Source: Pseudomonas bananamidigenes
GTDB lineage: Bacteria > Pseudomonadota > Gammaproteobacteria > Pseudomonadales > Pseudomonadaceae
Reading direction: 5' to 3'
DNA: 64,000 nucleotides
Assembly (NCBI RefSeq): GCF_001679645.1
Contig: NZ_LRUN01000033.1
Location: 1-64,000 of the forward strand
In this document: piece after piece, positions 1-9,674 of the stretch
Position numbering within the stretch: the first letter of the stretch is position 1
How the letters are laid out: each line of letters begins with the position of its first letter
Position numbers and translations under genes: made by a program
The notes under the pieces: generated by a model
Told to the model about the DNA's origin: nothing
The model's input: only the letters and a program-made list of their open reading frames with translations
Database searches by the model: none

Positions 1-2348
1 TACTCGTCCGGGTTGCGCAGGGCTTCGGTCAGTCCGTCGCGGATCTGCTTGATCCGCAGCGGATTGTCGCCGATCGAATCGCCATCGGTGTCGAGCACGA
101 TGTAGGTGTCGAGGGTGAACTGGCTGCTGGAGGTGATGACCCGGGCATCATGAATGTTCAGGTTGAGCTGGTCCATCGCGGCCACGGTCACGGCGAAAAA
201 GTCGTGCTGGTCCGGCGCGTAGATGAAGATCTGCGTGCCGCCCTCGAATTCGCGCTGGGTGGTTTCCTTGATCAGCACCAGCGGCCCGCCGTCGGCCGGT
301 TGCTGCAGAATCGCATCGCTGTGCCAGGCCACGTCGCCGGCCGTGTGGCGCAGGAAGTAGTCATCGCCCAGCTGCGCCCACAACTGCTCGACGTCGTCCG
401 GATCGGTGCCGCCGCGTACCAGAATGTCCAGCGCCGCGCTCTGGGTCTGGCGGATCTGTTCTTCGCGGTCCACCGGGTTCTCCAGGCCGCGGCGCAAGGC
501 GCGCTTGGTCTCGGTGTAGAGCTGGCGCAACAGGCTGGCGCGCCAGGAGTTCCACAGGGTCGGGTTGGTCGCGTTGATGTCGGCCACCGTCAGTACGTAC
601 AGGTAGTCGAGCCGGGTTTCATCGCCCACCGCCAGCGCGAAGTCATGGATGACTTGCGGGTCGGACAGGTCCTTGCGCTGGGCGGTGGTCGACATCACCA
701 GGTGGTTCTGCACCAGCCAGACGATCAGGCGGCTGTCCCATACCGGCAATTGATGCCGCTGGCAGAACGCCTCGGCATCGACCGCGCCGATCTCCGAGTG
801 GTCGCCATGCCGGCCCTTGCCGATATCGTGATACAGGCCCGCCATGTAGATGAGTTCGGGCTTGGGCAGTTTGGCCATGAGCTTGGCGGCCAGCGGAAAC
901 TTCTCCGACACCTGGGTGTACTGCAATTTGCGCAGGTGTTTGATCAGGTTCAGCGTGTGTGCATCGACCGTATAGATATGAAAGAGGTCGTGCTGCATCT
1001 GCCCGACGATGAAACCGAATTCCGGCAGATAGCGTCCGAGGATGCCGTAACGATTCATCCGCCGCAGGTTGCGGTGAATGCCGATCTTGCACTTGAACAG
1101 TTCGATGAACAGGCTGGTGTTGCGAATGTCGTTGCGAAAGTTGTCGTCGATCAGGTGACGATTTTCCCGCAGCAGGCGAATGGTATCGGCGCGCACACCC
1201 TTGATTTCCGGCTGCTGGGCCATCAGCACGAAGATCTCGAGCATCGCGAACGGCGTGCGGCGGAACACGTTGTCGTTGCGTGCTTCGATGTAACCGTCAT
1301 GGAGCTGGAAGCGCGAGTTGATCGGCTGTGGCGGTGCTTCGTCTTCCGGGGCGAGAATGACTTCCTCGAAGTGCTGAATGATCAGGTCGCTGAGCTGGGC
1401 AATGCTCATCACCACGCGGAAGTATTGCTGCATGAAGTTTTCGACGGCCTGCTTGGCGTCGTCGCCCTGAAACCCCAGCAATCCGGCGATGGTGCGTTGA
1501 TGATCGAACAGCAGTCGGTCTTCGGCGCGCCCGGCCAGCATGTGCAGGGCATAACGCACCTTCCAGAGGAACTCCTGGGACGATGCCAGCAGGGCGTTTT
1601 CACTCTCGACCAGGAAGCCTTCGCCGGCGAGGGCGCGCAGATTCAGGGTGCCGTACTGGCGCCGGGCGACCCAAAGGATCGTCTGGATGTCCCGCAGTCC
1701 GCCGGGCGAGCCTTTGACATTGGGTTCCAGGTTGTATTCGGTGTCGTTGTACTTGTGGTGGCGGGCCTTCTGTTCGGCGCGCTTGGCCAGGAAGAACTCC
1801 TTGCTCGGCCACATGTGTGCGGTGCTGGTGACATCGAGCATGCGCTGACGCAGGCGCTCCGGGCCGCAGATGGTGCGGCTTTCCATCAGGTTGGTGACCA
1901 CCGTCAGGTCGGCGCGGGCCTCTTCGGCGCATTCCTCCACCGAGCGAACGCTCTGACCGACTTCCAGGCCGATGTCCCACAGCAGTGTCAGAAACCGCTC
2001 GATGGAGTCGCGGAAGATTTCGTGATCGGCGCTGTCCAGCAGGATCAGCAGGTCGATATCGGAATAAGGATGCAACTCACCGCGACCGTAGCCGCCGACC
2101 GCGACCAGCGCGATGTCGGCGTCTTCGCTCCAGCTGAACTGGTCCCAGGCCTTTTGCAGGATGTTGTCGACGAACCAGGCGCGATCCTCGATCAGCCGGC
2201 GGATGTCGCGGCCACTGCGAAAGCGTGCGTCCAGCACCTCGTGCGCCTGGCGGATCGCCTTCTTGAACGCGGCGATGGGGCTCGCTTTCAGGGCCAGTTC
2301 AGCCTGGAACTGGCCGCGGTCGAAGAGTTCGGGATCCACCTGCGGCAT
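1..2348 (-). CDS. glnD: Bifunctional uridylyltransferase/uridylyl-removing enzyme GlnD, 3' end cut by the window
   Basis: GlnD senses glutamine and adds or removes UMP on the PII proteins, controlling nitrogen assimilation from the cytoplasm. Reading the minus strand from the ATG at 2348 gives about 782 codons beginning [10 protein letters not shown]. The nucleotidyltransferase motif [15 protein letters not shown] lies near residues 85-100, and the HD hydrolase motif [13 protein letters not shown] lies near bases 800-840. The part at the left edge already belongs to the first ACT domain ([16 protein letters not shown]). The family is usually about 890-900 residues, so roughly the last 110-120 residues are outside the window. 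The gene starts 40 bases after the map stop and is probably co-transcribed with it. No frameshift was seen. Confidence 0.96.
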   Translation of the reverse strand, partial: MPQVDPELFDRGQFQAELALKASPIAAFKKAIRQAHEVLDARFRSGRDIRRLIEDRAWFVDNILQKAWDQFSWSEDADIALVAVGGYGRGELHPYSDIDLLILLDSADHEIFRDSIERFLTLLWDIGLEVGQSVRSVEECAEEARADLTVVTNLMESRTICGPERLRQRMLDVTSTAHMWPSKEFFLAKRAEQKARHHKYNDTEYNLEPNVKGSPGGLRDIQTILWVARRQYGTLNLRALAGEGFLVESENALLASSQEFLWKVRYALHMLAGRAEDRLLFDHQRTIAGLLGFQGDDAKQAVENFMQQYFRVVMSIAQLSDLIIQHFEEVILAPEDEAPPQPINSRFQLHDGYIEARNDNVFRRTPFAMLEIFVLMAQQPEIKGVRADTIRLLRENRHLIDDNFRNDIRNTSLFIELFKCKIGIHRNLRRMNRYGILGRYLPEFGFIVGQMQHDLFHIYTVDAHTLNLIKHLRKLQYTQVSEKFPLAAKLMAKLPKPELIYMAGLYHDIGKGRHGDHSEIGAVDAEAFCQRHQLPVWDSRLIVWLVQNHLVMSTTAQRKDLSDPQVIHDFALAVGDETRLDYLYVLTVADINATNPTLWNSWRASLLRQLYTETKRALRRGLENPVDREEQIRQTQSAALDILVRGGTDPDDVEQLWAQLGDDYFLRHTAGDVAWHSDAILQQPADGGPLVLIKETTQREFEGGTQIFIYAPDQHDFFAVTVAAMDQLNLNIHDARVITSSSQFTLDTYIVLDTDGDSIGDNPLRIKQIRDGLTEALRNPDE

Positions 2349-2388
2349 CGATTGGCTTTCCTTCTATAGGCTGGGAGCGGTTTGCGGA

Positions 2389-3171
2389 TCAGGCCGATAC
2401 GCGCGGGATCGTGTCATCGCTGCGCAGGGTGAAGATTTCGTAACCGGTGTCGGTGACAAGCAAAGTGTGTTCCCACTGCGCCGACAGCTTGCGGTCCTTG
2501 GTGATCGCGGTCCAGCCGTCGCCCAGCACCTTGGTGTCGGCCTTGCCCTGGTTGATCATCGGCTCGATGGTGAAGGTCATGCCGGCCTTCAGTTCCATCC
2601 CGGTGCCCGCACGGCCGTAGTGCAGGATCTGCGGCTCTTCGTGGAAGACCTTGCCGATGCCGTGGCCACAGAATTCGCGCACCACGGAGAAGCCGTTCTT
2701 TTCAGCGTGCTTCTGGATGATCTCGCCGATGTCGCCGAGGCGGCAGCCGGGTTTGACGATCTCGATCGCCTTGTACATGCATTCCTGGGTGACCTGGGAC
2801 AGCCGCTCGGCCCAGACCGGCACGGTGCCGACGTGGAACATTCGGCTGGTGTCGCCGTGGTAGCCATCCTTGATCACGGTGACGTCGATGTTAAGGGTGT
2901 CGCCGTTTTTCAGCGGCTTGTCGTTCGGGATGCCATGGCAGACCACGTGGTTGATCGAGGTGCAGATCGACTTCGGGTAGCCCTTGTAGTTGAGCGGGGC
3001 CGGGATCGCCTGCTGCACGTTGACGATATAGTCGTGGCAGATCCGGTTCAACTCATCGGTGGTCACGCCCGGCTTGACATGCTCGGCAATCATTTCCAGC
3101 ACATCGGCGGCCAGTTTGCCGGCGACACGCATGCCAGCGATGTCCTCGGGAGTTTTGAGGGTGACGGTCAT
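2389..3171 (-). CDS. map: Methionine aminopeptidase type I
   Basis: This cytosolic metalloenzyme removes the initiator methionine from nascent proteins. The 260-residue product shows the pita-bread fold signatures: HVVCHGIPNDKPLKNGD, NIDVTVIKDGYHGDTSRMF, EFCGHGIGKVFHEEPQILHY and MTFTIEPMIN, which carry the conserved Asp, Asp, His, Glu and Glu metal ligands. The start is placed at 3171 (MTVTLKTPEDIAGM) rather than 20 codons upstream, because the product then matches the usual family length and a GAGAG-rich ribosome site precedes it. It is divergent from rpsB, the classical arrangement, and lies upstream of glnD on the same strand. Confidence 0.96.
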   Translation of the reverse strand: MTVTLKTPEDIAGMRVAGKLAADVLEMIAEHVKPGVTTDELNRICHDYIVNVQQAIPAPLNYKGYPKSICTSINHVVCHGIPNDKPLKNGDTLNIDVTVIKDGYHGDTSRMFHVGTVPVWAERLSQVTQECMYKAIEIVKPGCRLGDIGEIIQKHAEKNGFSVVREFCGHGIGKVFHEEPQILHYGRAGTGMELKAGMTFTIEPMINQGKADTKVLGDGWTAITKDRKLSAQWEHTLLVTDTGYEIFTLRSDDTIPRVSA

Positions 3172-3543
3172 ACAGGCTCTCTCTGCGCTCGACGGCGCTT
3201 GCTGATACGGACAGGGCAGCGGTTTCGCCATGCCACCCTGAAAAACGCGATTCTAACAGACCAAAGGCGCAAATCCGCGCCTGCGTGCATCGCTTCTCTC
3301 TATACAATAGTGCGCGCAAGGCCGATTCCAAGCGGGCGGGATCCATGTCCCTGACGCGATTACAGATTCCGGGTTCCGTTTACGGCCTTGCTGTGGTATA
3401 AAATGCGCCGCTTTCCGGGGATAGCTCCGGGAACATTAACCCACACACGTGTCGACACGATGACCTGGGTGCCTTTGATCCTCGGATCAGGGGTTGGTCA
3501 TTGGGATACGTGGAGGCCCAACCCGACTTATCAAGGAACTATC
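3172..3543 (+). promoter_or_regulatory. Divergent map/rpsB intergenic region with likely rpsB promoter and leader
   Basis: This 372-base gap separates divergent map and rpsB. A TATAAA box at 3397-3402 is the best -10 candidate for rpsB; its -35 (TTCCGT, 3374-3379, spacing 17) is weak. The transcript would carry a leader of roughly 130 bases, including the hairpin-forming stretch GATCCTCGGATC (3478-3489) and a pairing between GGTTGG near 3492 and CCAACC near 3520. In gammaproteobacteria the rpsB leader is known to bind S2 and repress rpsB-tsf. That this leader does so is inference from position and structure, not shown here. Confidence 0.5.
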
Positions 3544-4281
3544 ATGTCCCAAGTCAACATGCGCGATATGCTGAAGGCCGGTGTGCACTTCGGTCACCAA
3601 ACCCGTTACTGGAATCCGAAAATGGGCAAGTACATTTTCGGCGCGCGTAACAAGATTCACATCATCAACCTTGAAAAAACCCTGCCAATGTTCAACGAAG
3701 CTCTGACTTTCGTAGAGCGTCTGGCCCAGGGCAAAAACAAGATTCTGTTCGTCGGCACCAAGCGTTCCGCCGGCAAGATCGTCGCTGAAGAAGCAGCACG
3801 TTGCGGTTCGCCGTACGTCGATCACCGCTGGTTGGGCGGCATGCTGACCAACTTCAAGACCATCCGTGCTTCCATCAAGCGTCTGCGTGACCTTGAAGTA
3901 CAGGCCGAAGACGGTACTTTCGCCAAGCTGACCAAGAAAGAAGCGCTGATGCGCTCCCGTGATCTCGAGAAGCTGGATCGCTCCCTGGGCGGCATCAAGG
4001 ACATGGGCGGTCTGCCAGACGCTCTGTTCGTGATCGACGTCGACCACGAGCGCATCGCGATCACCGAAGCCAACAAGCTGGGCATCCCGGTCATCGGCGT
4101 TGTCGATACCAACAGCAGCCCGGAAGGCGTTGACTACATCATCCCAGGCAACGATGACGCAATCCGCGCTATCCAGCTGTACATGGGTTCGATGGCTGAC
4201 GCTGTTATCCGTGGTCGCAACAATGTTGCCGGCGGTACTGTTGAATTCGCAGCTGAAGAAACTCAGGCTGCAGCTGAGTAA
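3544..4281 (+). CDS. rpsB: 30S ribosomal protein S2
   Basis: S2 is a late-assembling protein of the small ribosomal subunit, needed for S1 binding. The 245-residue product contains [19 protein letters not shown] at the start, [13 protein letters not shown] near residue 97 and the C-terminal [17 protein letters not shown], all characteristic. The start at 3544 ([10 protein letters not shown]) is preceded by AAGGA; the reading frame stays open upstream, but that extension lies in the leader and is not family sequence. It is followed by an intrinsic terminator and then tsf, so tsf gets both readthrough and probably its own transcription. Confidence 0.98.
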   Translation: MSQVNMRDMLKAGVHFGHQTRYWNPKMGKYIFGARNKIHIINLEKTLPMFNEALTFVERLAQGKNKILFVGTKRSAGKIVAEEAARCGSPYVDHRWLGGMLTNFKTIRASIKRLRDLEVQAEDGTFAKLTKKEALMRSRDLEKLDRSLGGIKDMGGLPDALFVIDVDHERIAITEANKLGIPVIGVVDTNSSPEGVDYIIPGNDDAIRAIQLYMGSMADAVIRGRNNVAGGTVEFAAEETQAAAE

Positions 4282-4308
4282 TTGACGCCCTGGCGTTGAC
4301 TCAGTAAG

Positions 4309-4335
4309 CAAAAAGGGGGCTTGGCCCCCTTTTTG
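4309..4335 (+). terminator. Intrinsic terminator between rpsB and tsf
   Basis: The stem GGGGGC (4315-4320) pairs with GCCCCC (4324-4329) around loop TTG, flanked by A and T runs that extend the pairing. Position between rpsB and tsf suggests partial termination, which would set the S2 to EF-Ts ratio. Confidence 0.85.
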
Positions 4336-4484
4336 CCACCTCGAAAACCATTTGTCGGCGCCCGATTGTGGCAGCGCTCCCCCAGCATCTGTAACGTGCG
4401 GCGGGTATAAGGTGTTTCGGGAAGAATTGAACGCCCGTTCGATCGGGTGGAATGGTTGAATACCTATCCAAGAGGAATTTGAAA

Positions 4485-5348
4485 ATGGCAGCAATTACTG
4501 CAGCGTTGGTCAAAGAACTGCGCGAGCGTACCGGCGAAGGCATGATGGATTGCAAGAAAGCCCTGGAAAAGGCTGGCGGCGACATCGAAAAAGCCATTGA
4601 TGACATGCGTGCTTCGGGCGCGATCAAGGCTGCCAAGAAAGCCGGCAACGTTGCCGCTGAAGGCGCTATCGCTGTCAAGACCGACGGTAAATCCGCCGTT
4701 CTGCTGGAAGTGAACTCGCAGACCGACTTCCTGGCTCTGCAGGATGACTTCAAGAACTTCGTCAGCGAAAGCCTCGAAGAAGCCTTCGCTCAGAAGCTGA
4801 CCGATGCCGCTCCCTTGATCGCTTCCCGTGAAGCAGCTCGTGAAGCCCTGGTTGCCAAGTGTGGCGAAAACGTCAACATCCGCCGTCTGGCGCGTGTTGA
4901 AGGTGACGTTGTAGGTGCTTACCTGCACGGCAACAAGATTGGTGCAGTGGTCGTTCTGAAAGGTGGCGACGTCGAGCTGGCCAAGAACATCGCCATGCAC
5001 GTTGCGGCTTCGAACCCGGAATTCCTGGATGCATCGGAAATCTCCGCCGAGGCCATCGAGCGCGAGAAGAACGTATTCCTGCAACTGAACGCCGACAAGA
5101 TCGCCGGCAAGCCGGAAAACATCGTTGAGAACATGATCAACGGCCGTATCACCAAGTTCAAGGCTGAAGCCTCGCTGAAAGAGCAGGCATTCGTCATGAA
5201 CCCGGAAGTCAAGGTTGGCGAGCTGGCCAAGAAAGCCGGTGCCGAAATCGTTTCCTTCACTTACTTCAAAGTAGGCGAAGGCATCGAGAAGCCAGTTGAC
5301 GACTTCGCTGCTGAAGTTGCTGCTCAAGTGGCTGCCGCCAAGCAATAA
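4485..5348 (+). CDS. tsf: Elongation factor Ts
   Basis: EF-Ts is the guanine-nucleotide exchange factor for EF-Tu. The 287-residue product starts MAAITAALVKELRERTGEGMMDCKKAL, the N-terminal UBA-like domain, followed by the TDFLALQDDFKNFV motif near residue 80 that contacts EF-Tu. A good ribosome site (AGAGGAA) precedes the ATG at 4485; an in-frame ATG 33 bases upstream is not supported by family length. The gene is the usual partner of rpsB. Confidence 0.98.
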   Translation: MAAITAALVKELRERTGEGMMDCKKALEKAGGDIEKAIDDMRASGAIKAAKKAGNVAAEGAIAVKTDGKSAVLLEVNSQTDFLALQDDFKNFVSESLEEAFAQKLTDAAPLIASREAAREALVAKCGENVNIRRLARVEGDVVGAYLHGNKIGAVVVLKGGDVELAKNIAMHVAASNPEFLDASEISAEAIEREKNVFLQLNADKIAGKPENIVENMINGRITKFKAEASLKEQAFVMNPEVKVGELAKKAGAEIVSFTYFKVGEGIEKPVDDFAAEVAAQVAAAKQ

Positions 5349-5370
5349 GACGGTTTTCGACTGTCGCCCG

Positions 5371-5406
5371 AAAGAGGCTGCCCGCTCACGCGCGCAGCCT
5401 CTTTTC
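5371..5406 (+). terminator. Intrinsic terminator after tsf
   Basis: AAAGAGGCTGC (5371-5381) pairs perfectly with GCAGCCTCTTT (5394-5404), with a 12-base loop and terminal T residues. It closes the rpsB-tsf unit. A second hairpin, GGCGCTG/CAGCGCC at 5471-5487, lies in the pyrH leader and has no T run. Confidence 0.9.
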
Positions 5407-5557
5407 AGATAGGGTTGCCAGTTTTTAATTGGTTTCCCCTTGGAACTGACTTACAAAGCCATGTTCCGATGGCGCTGAAGCAGCGCCACGCTAGAGTGAA
5501 CGCAGCTGCAAACAGCTCGCAAAGAATTTTTTAAATACGCCGCAGGAGAGATTCGCA

Positions 5558-6301
5558 ATGGCTCAGCAGGGCAGTGGTTATCAGGCTCGCTATAAACGCA
5601 TTCTACTCAAGCTTAGCGGCGAGGCCCTGATGGGGTCGGAAGAGTTCGGGATCGACCCGAAAGTGCTGGACCGCATGGCGCTGGAAGTCGGCCAGCTGGT
5701 CGGCATCGGTGTTCAGGTCGGCCTGGTGATCGGCGGCGGCAACCTGTTCCGTGGCGAGGCGCTGAGCAAGGCGGGCATGGACCGGGTAACGGGCGACCAC
5801 ATGGGCATGCTGGCCACTGTGATGAACGCCCTGGCCATGCGCGACGCGCTGGAACGTGCCAATATCTCGGCCATCGTGATGTCGGCCATTTCCATGGTCG
5901 GTGTGACCGATCACTATGATCGTCGCAAGGCCATGCGCCACCTGAACTCCAAGGACGTGGTGATTTTCGCGGCCGGTACCGGCAATCCGTTCTTTACCAC
6001 GGATTCTGCAGCCTGCCTGCGTGCAATCGAAATCGACGCGGACGTCGTGCTCAAGGCGACCAAGGTCGATGGTGTCTATACTGCCGACCCGTTCAAAGAC
6101 CCGCATGCCGAGAAGTTCGATCATCTGACTTACGATGAAGTACTGGATCGCAAGCTGGGCGTAATGGATCTGACGGCTATCTGCCTGTGCCGCGACCACA
6201 AGATGCCATTGCGTGTATTCAACATGAACAAGCCCGGCGCCCTGCTGAACATCGTGCATGGTGGCGCTGAAGGAACCCTGATCGAGGAAGTTCAACAATG
6301 A
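5558..6301 (+). CDS. pyrH: UMP kinase
   Basis: PyrH phosphorylates UMP to UDP with ATP, the committed step to UTP and CTP. The 247-residue amino-acid-kinase fold protein shows [13 protein letters not shown] at the N-terminus (Lys and Gly-rich phosphate site), [12 protein letters not shown] near residue 54, and the allosteric/UMP region [15 protein letters not shown] near residue 138. The ATG at 5558 is preceded by GCAGGAGA. The stop overlaps the frr start by four bases (ATGA), so the two are translationally coupled. About 200 bases upstream, up to the tsf terminator, can hold its promoter. Confidence 0.97.
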
Positions 6302-6855
6302 TCAATGAAATCAAGAAAGACGCCCAGGCGCGCATGCACAAGTCGCTGGAGTCGCTGAATCACGCGTTCGGTCAGATTCGTACCGGCAAGGCCCACCCAA
6401 GCATCCTGGGTAGCGTGATGGTGCCTTACTACGGTTCGGATACCCCGTTGAGCGGTGTTGCAAGTGTCACCGTGAAAGACAACCAGACCCTGCAGGTCGT
6501 GCCGTTCGAGCGCAACATGCTCGGTGCCATCGACAAAGCCATTGGCAGCGCCGGTCTGAACCTCAATCCGACGAACCTGGGTGAGCTGCTGCTGATCAAG
6601 ATGGCGCCGCTGACCGAGGAAACCCGCAAGGGCTTCACCAAGCAGGCGCGTGCCGCTGCCGAAGATGCTCGCGTTGCGGTACGCAACATTCGTCGCGACG
6701 CCATGGGAGAGCTGAAAAAACTGTCCAAGGACAAGGAGATCAGCGAAGACGAAGAGCGTCGTGCAAGTGCCGAGATCGACAAGCTGATCAAGGACTTCGA
6801 AGCTCAGATCACCAAGGCGACTGACGAAAAAGAAAAAGACCTGATGGCCGTATAA
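6298..6855 (+). CDS. frr: Ribosome recycling factor
   Basis: RRF, with EF-G, splits post-termination ribosomes. The 185-residue product is the standard length and carries the signatures [17 protein letters not shown] near residue 22 and [22 protein letters not shown] in the C-terminal helix of the three-helix bundle. Its ATG overlaps the pyrH stop (ATGA), and uppS follows after 14 bases, making pyrH-frr-uppS-cdsA a tight unit. Confidence 0.98.
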
Positions 6856-6869
6856 GGGTCGAGCTTTAA

Positions 6870-7625
6870 ATGGAAAAGACCAAGCAGACTGCGCCGTCCG
6901 CGGTGCCGCGCCATGTCGCGATCATCATGGATGGCAACAATCGCTGGGCGAAAAAACGCTTCATGCCTGGCGTCGCCGGGCACAAGGCGGGTGTGGATGC
7001 TGTGCGGGCGGTGATCGAAGTGTGCGCCGAGGCCAAGGTCGAGGTGCTGACGCTGTTCGCCTTTTCCAGTGAGAACTGGCAGCGCCCGGCCGATGAAGTC
7101 AGTGCCTTGATGGATCTGTTCTTCAAGGCATTGCGTCGTGAGGCCAAGCGCCTCAACGACAACAACATCAGCTTGCGCATCATCGGTGACCGCTCGCGTT
7201 TCCATCCCGAGCTTCAGGCCGCCATGCGCGAAGCGGAGGCCATGACCGCAGGAAGCAATCGATTCATCCTGCAGATCGCTGCCAACTACGGTGGTCAGTG
7301 GGATATCGCGCAGGCTGCGCAGCGTCTGGCCCGCGAGGTTCAGGCCGGACACCTGCGGCCGGATGACATCACGCCTGATCTGCTGCAAACCTGCCTGGCG
7401 ACGGGTGATCTGCCGTTGCCGGACCTGTGCATCCGCACGGGCGGCGAGCATCGCATCAGCAACTTCCTGCTTTGGCAGCTGGCTTATGCCGAGTTGTACT
7501 TCTCCGACCTGTTCTGGCCGGACTTCAAACACGATGCCATGCGCAATGCGCTGGCCGATTTCGCTTCGCGTCAGCGTCGTTTCGGTAAAACGAGCGAGCA
7601 GGTCGAAGCTGGAGCCCGGGTTTAA
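6870..7625 (+). CDS. uppS: Undecaprenyl diphosphate synthase (cis-prenyltransferase)
   Basis: UppS adds eight isopentenyl units to farnesyl diphosphate, making the C55 lipid carrier for peptidoglycan and O-antigen. The 251-residue protein has the catalytic signature HVAIIMDGNNRWAKKR (residues 12-27, Asp binds Mg-diphosphate), FAFSSENWQRP near residue 67, and DLCIRTGGEHRISNFLLWQLAYAEL in the C-terminal half. The stop TAA overlaps the cdsA ATG by one base. The lipid product links functionally with dxr, ispD and ispF in this window, which feed isoprenoid precursors. Confidence 0.97.
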   Translation: MEKTKQTAPSAVPRHVAIIMDGNNRWAKKRFMPGVAGHKAGVDAVRAVIEVCAEAKVEVLTLFAFSSENWQRPADEVSALMDLFFKALRREAKRLNDNNISLRIIGDRSRFHPELQAAMREAEAMTAGSNRFILQIAANYGGQWDIAQAAQRLAREVQAGHLRPDDITPDLLQTCLATGDLPLPDLCIRTGGEHRISNFLLWQLAYAELYFSDLFWPDFKHDAMRNALADFASRQRRFGKTSEQVEAGARV

Positions 7626-8431
7626 TGCTTAAACAACGAATCATCACTGCGCTGATCCTGCTGCCGATCGCTTTGGGCGGATTTTTCCTGCTCGAAGGTT
7701 CGGGCTTTGCGCTGTTCATCGGTCTGGTTGTCAGTCTGGGCGCCTGGGAATGGGCGCGCCTGGCCGGTTTCACTGCGCAATCGTTTCGCGTTGGTTATGC
7801 GGCGGTCGTCGCACTGATGCTGTTCGTCATGTACATCCTGCCAGGGCTGGCCCCCTGGGTGCTCGGTGCTTCGGTCATCTGGTGGGTGGTGGCGACCTGG
7901 CTGGTGCTGACCTATCCCCGCTCCAGCGAGCGCTGGGCCAGTGCCGCCAGCAAGCTGGTGATCGGCCTGCTGATTCTCCTGCCGGCCTGGCAAGGGCTGG
8001 TCTACATCAAGCAAAACCAGTTGGGTAACCTGCAGATCCTGGCCGTGATGGTGCTGGTCTGGGGGGCCGATATCGGTGCCTATTTCTCCGGTCGCGCGTT
8101 CGGCAAGCGCAAGCTCGCCCCGCAAGTCAGCCCCGGCAAAAGCTGGGAGGGCGTGTATGGCGGTCTGGCGTTGAGCCTGGTGATCACCACGCTGGTCGCA
8201 CTGTTTCGTGACTGGACGGTGGCCCAATTGTTCAAGGGCTTGATCGGTGCGGCGCTGATCGTGTTCATTTCCGTGGTGGGTGACCTGACGGAGAGCATGT
8301 TCAAGCGTCAGTCCGGCATCAAGGACAGCAGCAATCTGCTGCCGGGCCATGGCGGCGTACTGGATCGTATCGACAGCCTGACGGCGGCGATTCCGGTATT
8401 CGCGGTATTGCTGTGGATGTCGGCACCGTGA
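7625..8431 (+). CDS. cdsA: Phosphatidate cytidylyltransferase
   Basis: CdsA makes CDP-diacylglycerol from phosphatidate and CTP at the inner membrane, the branch point for all phospholipids. The 268-residue protein is hydrophobic with about eight predicted membrane segments, and the family signature near the C-terminus reads [26 protein letters not shown] followed by LDRIDSL (shown in two parts). It overlaps uppS by one base, and its last codons overlap the dxr GTG start. Confidence 0.97.
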   Translation: MLKQRIITALILLPIALGGFFLLEGSGFALFIGLVVSLGAWEWARLAGFTAQSFRVGYAAVVALMLFVMYILPGLAPWVLGASVIWWVVATWLVLTYPRSSERWASAASKLVIGLLILLPAWQGLVYIKQNQLGNLQILAVMVLVWGADIGAYFSGRAFGKRKLAPQVSPGKSWEGVYGGLALSLVITTLVALFRDWTVAQLFKGLIGAALIVFISVVGDLTESMFKRQSGIKDSSNLLPGHGGVLDRIDSLTAAIPVFAVLLWMSAP

Positions 8432-9618
8432 GCCGCCCGCAACAGATTACCGTTCTAGGGGCGACCGGTTCGATTGGCCTGAGCACTCTGGATGTCATTG
8501 CTCGTCATCCCGAGCGTTATCAGATTTTCGCCTTGAGTGGCTTCTCGCGCCTGAGCGAGCTGTTGGCCTTGTGCGTGCGCCATGTGCCGCAATTTGCGGT
8601 GGTGCCGGAAATCGCCGCAGCCCGTGGCTTGCAGGATGACTTGCGTGCCGCCGGACTGCCGACGCGCGTGCTGGTGGGTGAGGAAGGTCTGTGCCAGATC
8701 GCGTCTGCTCCCGAGGTGGATGCCGTGATGGCCGCCATTGTCGGCGCTGCCGGTCTGCGTCCGACCCTGGCGGCTGTCGAGGCCGGCAAGAAAATTCTTC
8801 TGGCCAACAAGGAAGCGCTGGTGATGTCCGGCGCTCTGTTCATGGAGGCCGTGCGCAAGAGCGGCTCGGTCCTGCTGCCTATCGACAGCGAACACAATGC
8901 GATTTTCCAGTGCATGCCGCAGGATTTTTCTCGCGGTCTGAGTTCGGTCGGTGTGCGTCGGATTTTGCTGACAGCCTCTGGCGGTCCCTTCCGGCAGACG
9001 CCGATGGCCGAACTGGCGCATGTTTCACCCGATCAGGCCTGCGCTCATCCGAACTGGTCCATGGGGCGCAAGATTTCCGTGGATTCGGCCAGCATGATGA
9101 ACAAGGGGCTCGAGTTGATAGAGGCCTGCTGGCTGTTCGATGCCCGGCCGTCGCAAGTCGAGGTGGTGATTCACCCGCAGAGCGTGATTCATTCTCTGGT
9201 CGATTACGTGGACGGCTCGGTACTGGCGCAGTTGGGCAATCCCGATATGCGTACCCCGATCGCCAATGCGCTGGCCTGGCCTGAGCGCATCGATTCGGGT
9301 GTGGCACCGCTGGACCTGTTTGCCATCGCGCGGCTGGATTTCGAGGCGCCCGATGAAGAGCGGTTTCCCTGCCTGCGTCTGGCACGCCAGGCCGCCGAGG
9401 CGGGCAACAGCGCGCCAGCGATGCTTAATGCCGCAAACGAGGTGGCAGTGGCAGCGTTTCTTGAGGGGCGGGTTCGCTACCTTGAAATCGCGAGTATCAT
9501 CGAGGAAGTGTTGAATCTCGAGCCGGTGGTTGCTCTGAATGATCTCGATGCGGTGTTCGCGGCGGACGCGGCGGCTCGCAGGCTGGCCGGCCAATGGCTG
9601 ACTCGCCACGGTCGATAG
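8428..9618 (+). CDS. dxr: 1-deoxy-D-xylulose 5-phosphate reductoisomerase
   Basis: Dxr converts DXP to 2-C-methyl-D-erythritol 4-phosphate with NADPH, the second step of the MEP isoprenoid pathway. The 396-residue product has the Rossmann motif [10 protein letters not shown] near residue 9, the substrate/metal region [13 protein letters not shown] near residue 151, and the flexible-loop/catalytic stretch [19 protein letters not shown] near residue 210. I chose the GTG at 8428, which overlaps the cdsA stop (GTGA); an ATG at 8413 lies inside cdsA and gives an atypical N-terminal extension. Later MEP genes ispD and ispF lie at 28985 and 32768. Confidence 0.95.
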   Translation: MSRPQQITVLGATGSIGLSTLDVIARHPERYQIFALSGFSRLSELLALCVRHVPQFAVVPEIAAARGLQDDLRAAGLPTRVLVGEEGLCQIASAPEVDAVMAAIVGAAGLRPTLAAVEAGKKILLANKEALVMSGALFMEAVRKSGSVLLPIDSEHNAIFQCMPQDFSRGLSSVGVRRILLTASGGPFRQTPMAELAHVSPDQACAHPNWSMGRKISVDSASMMNKGLELIEACWLFDARPSQVEVVIHPQSVIHSLVDYVDGSVLAQLGNPDMRTPIANALAWPERIDSGVAPLDLFAIARLDFEAPDEERFPCLRLARQAAEAGNSAPAMLNAANEVAVAAFLEGRVRYLEIASIIEEVLNLEPVVALNDLDAVFAADAAARRLAGQWLTRHGR

Positions 9619-9674
9619 CTCTGGAGAGGGCATACGGCATCACGCGAAACGGAACAGGATTGCGGAGAAAGTAG

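Noticed and set aside
150..2369. Open frame of 739 codons on the plus strand
   Set aside because: It is antisense to glnD, whose nucleotidyltransferase and HD motifs are clear on the minus strand.
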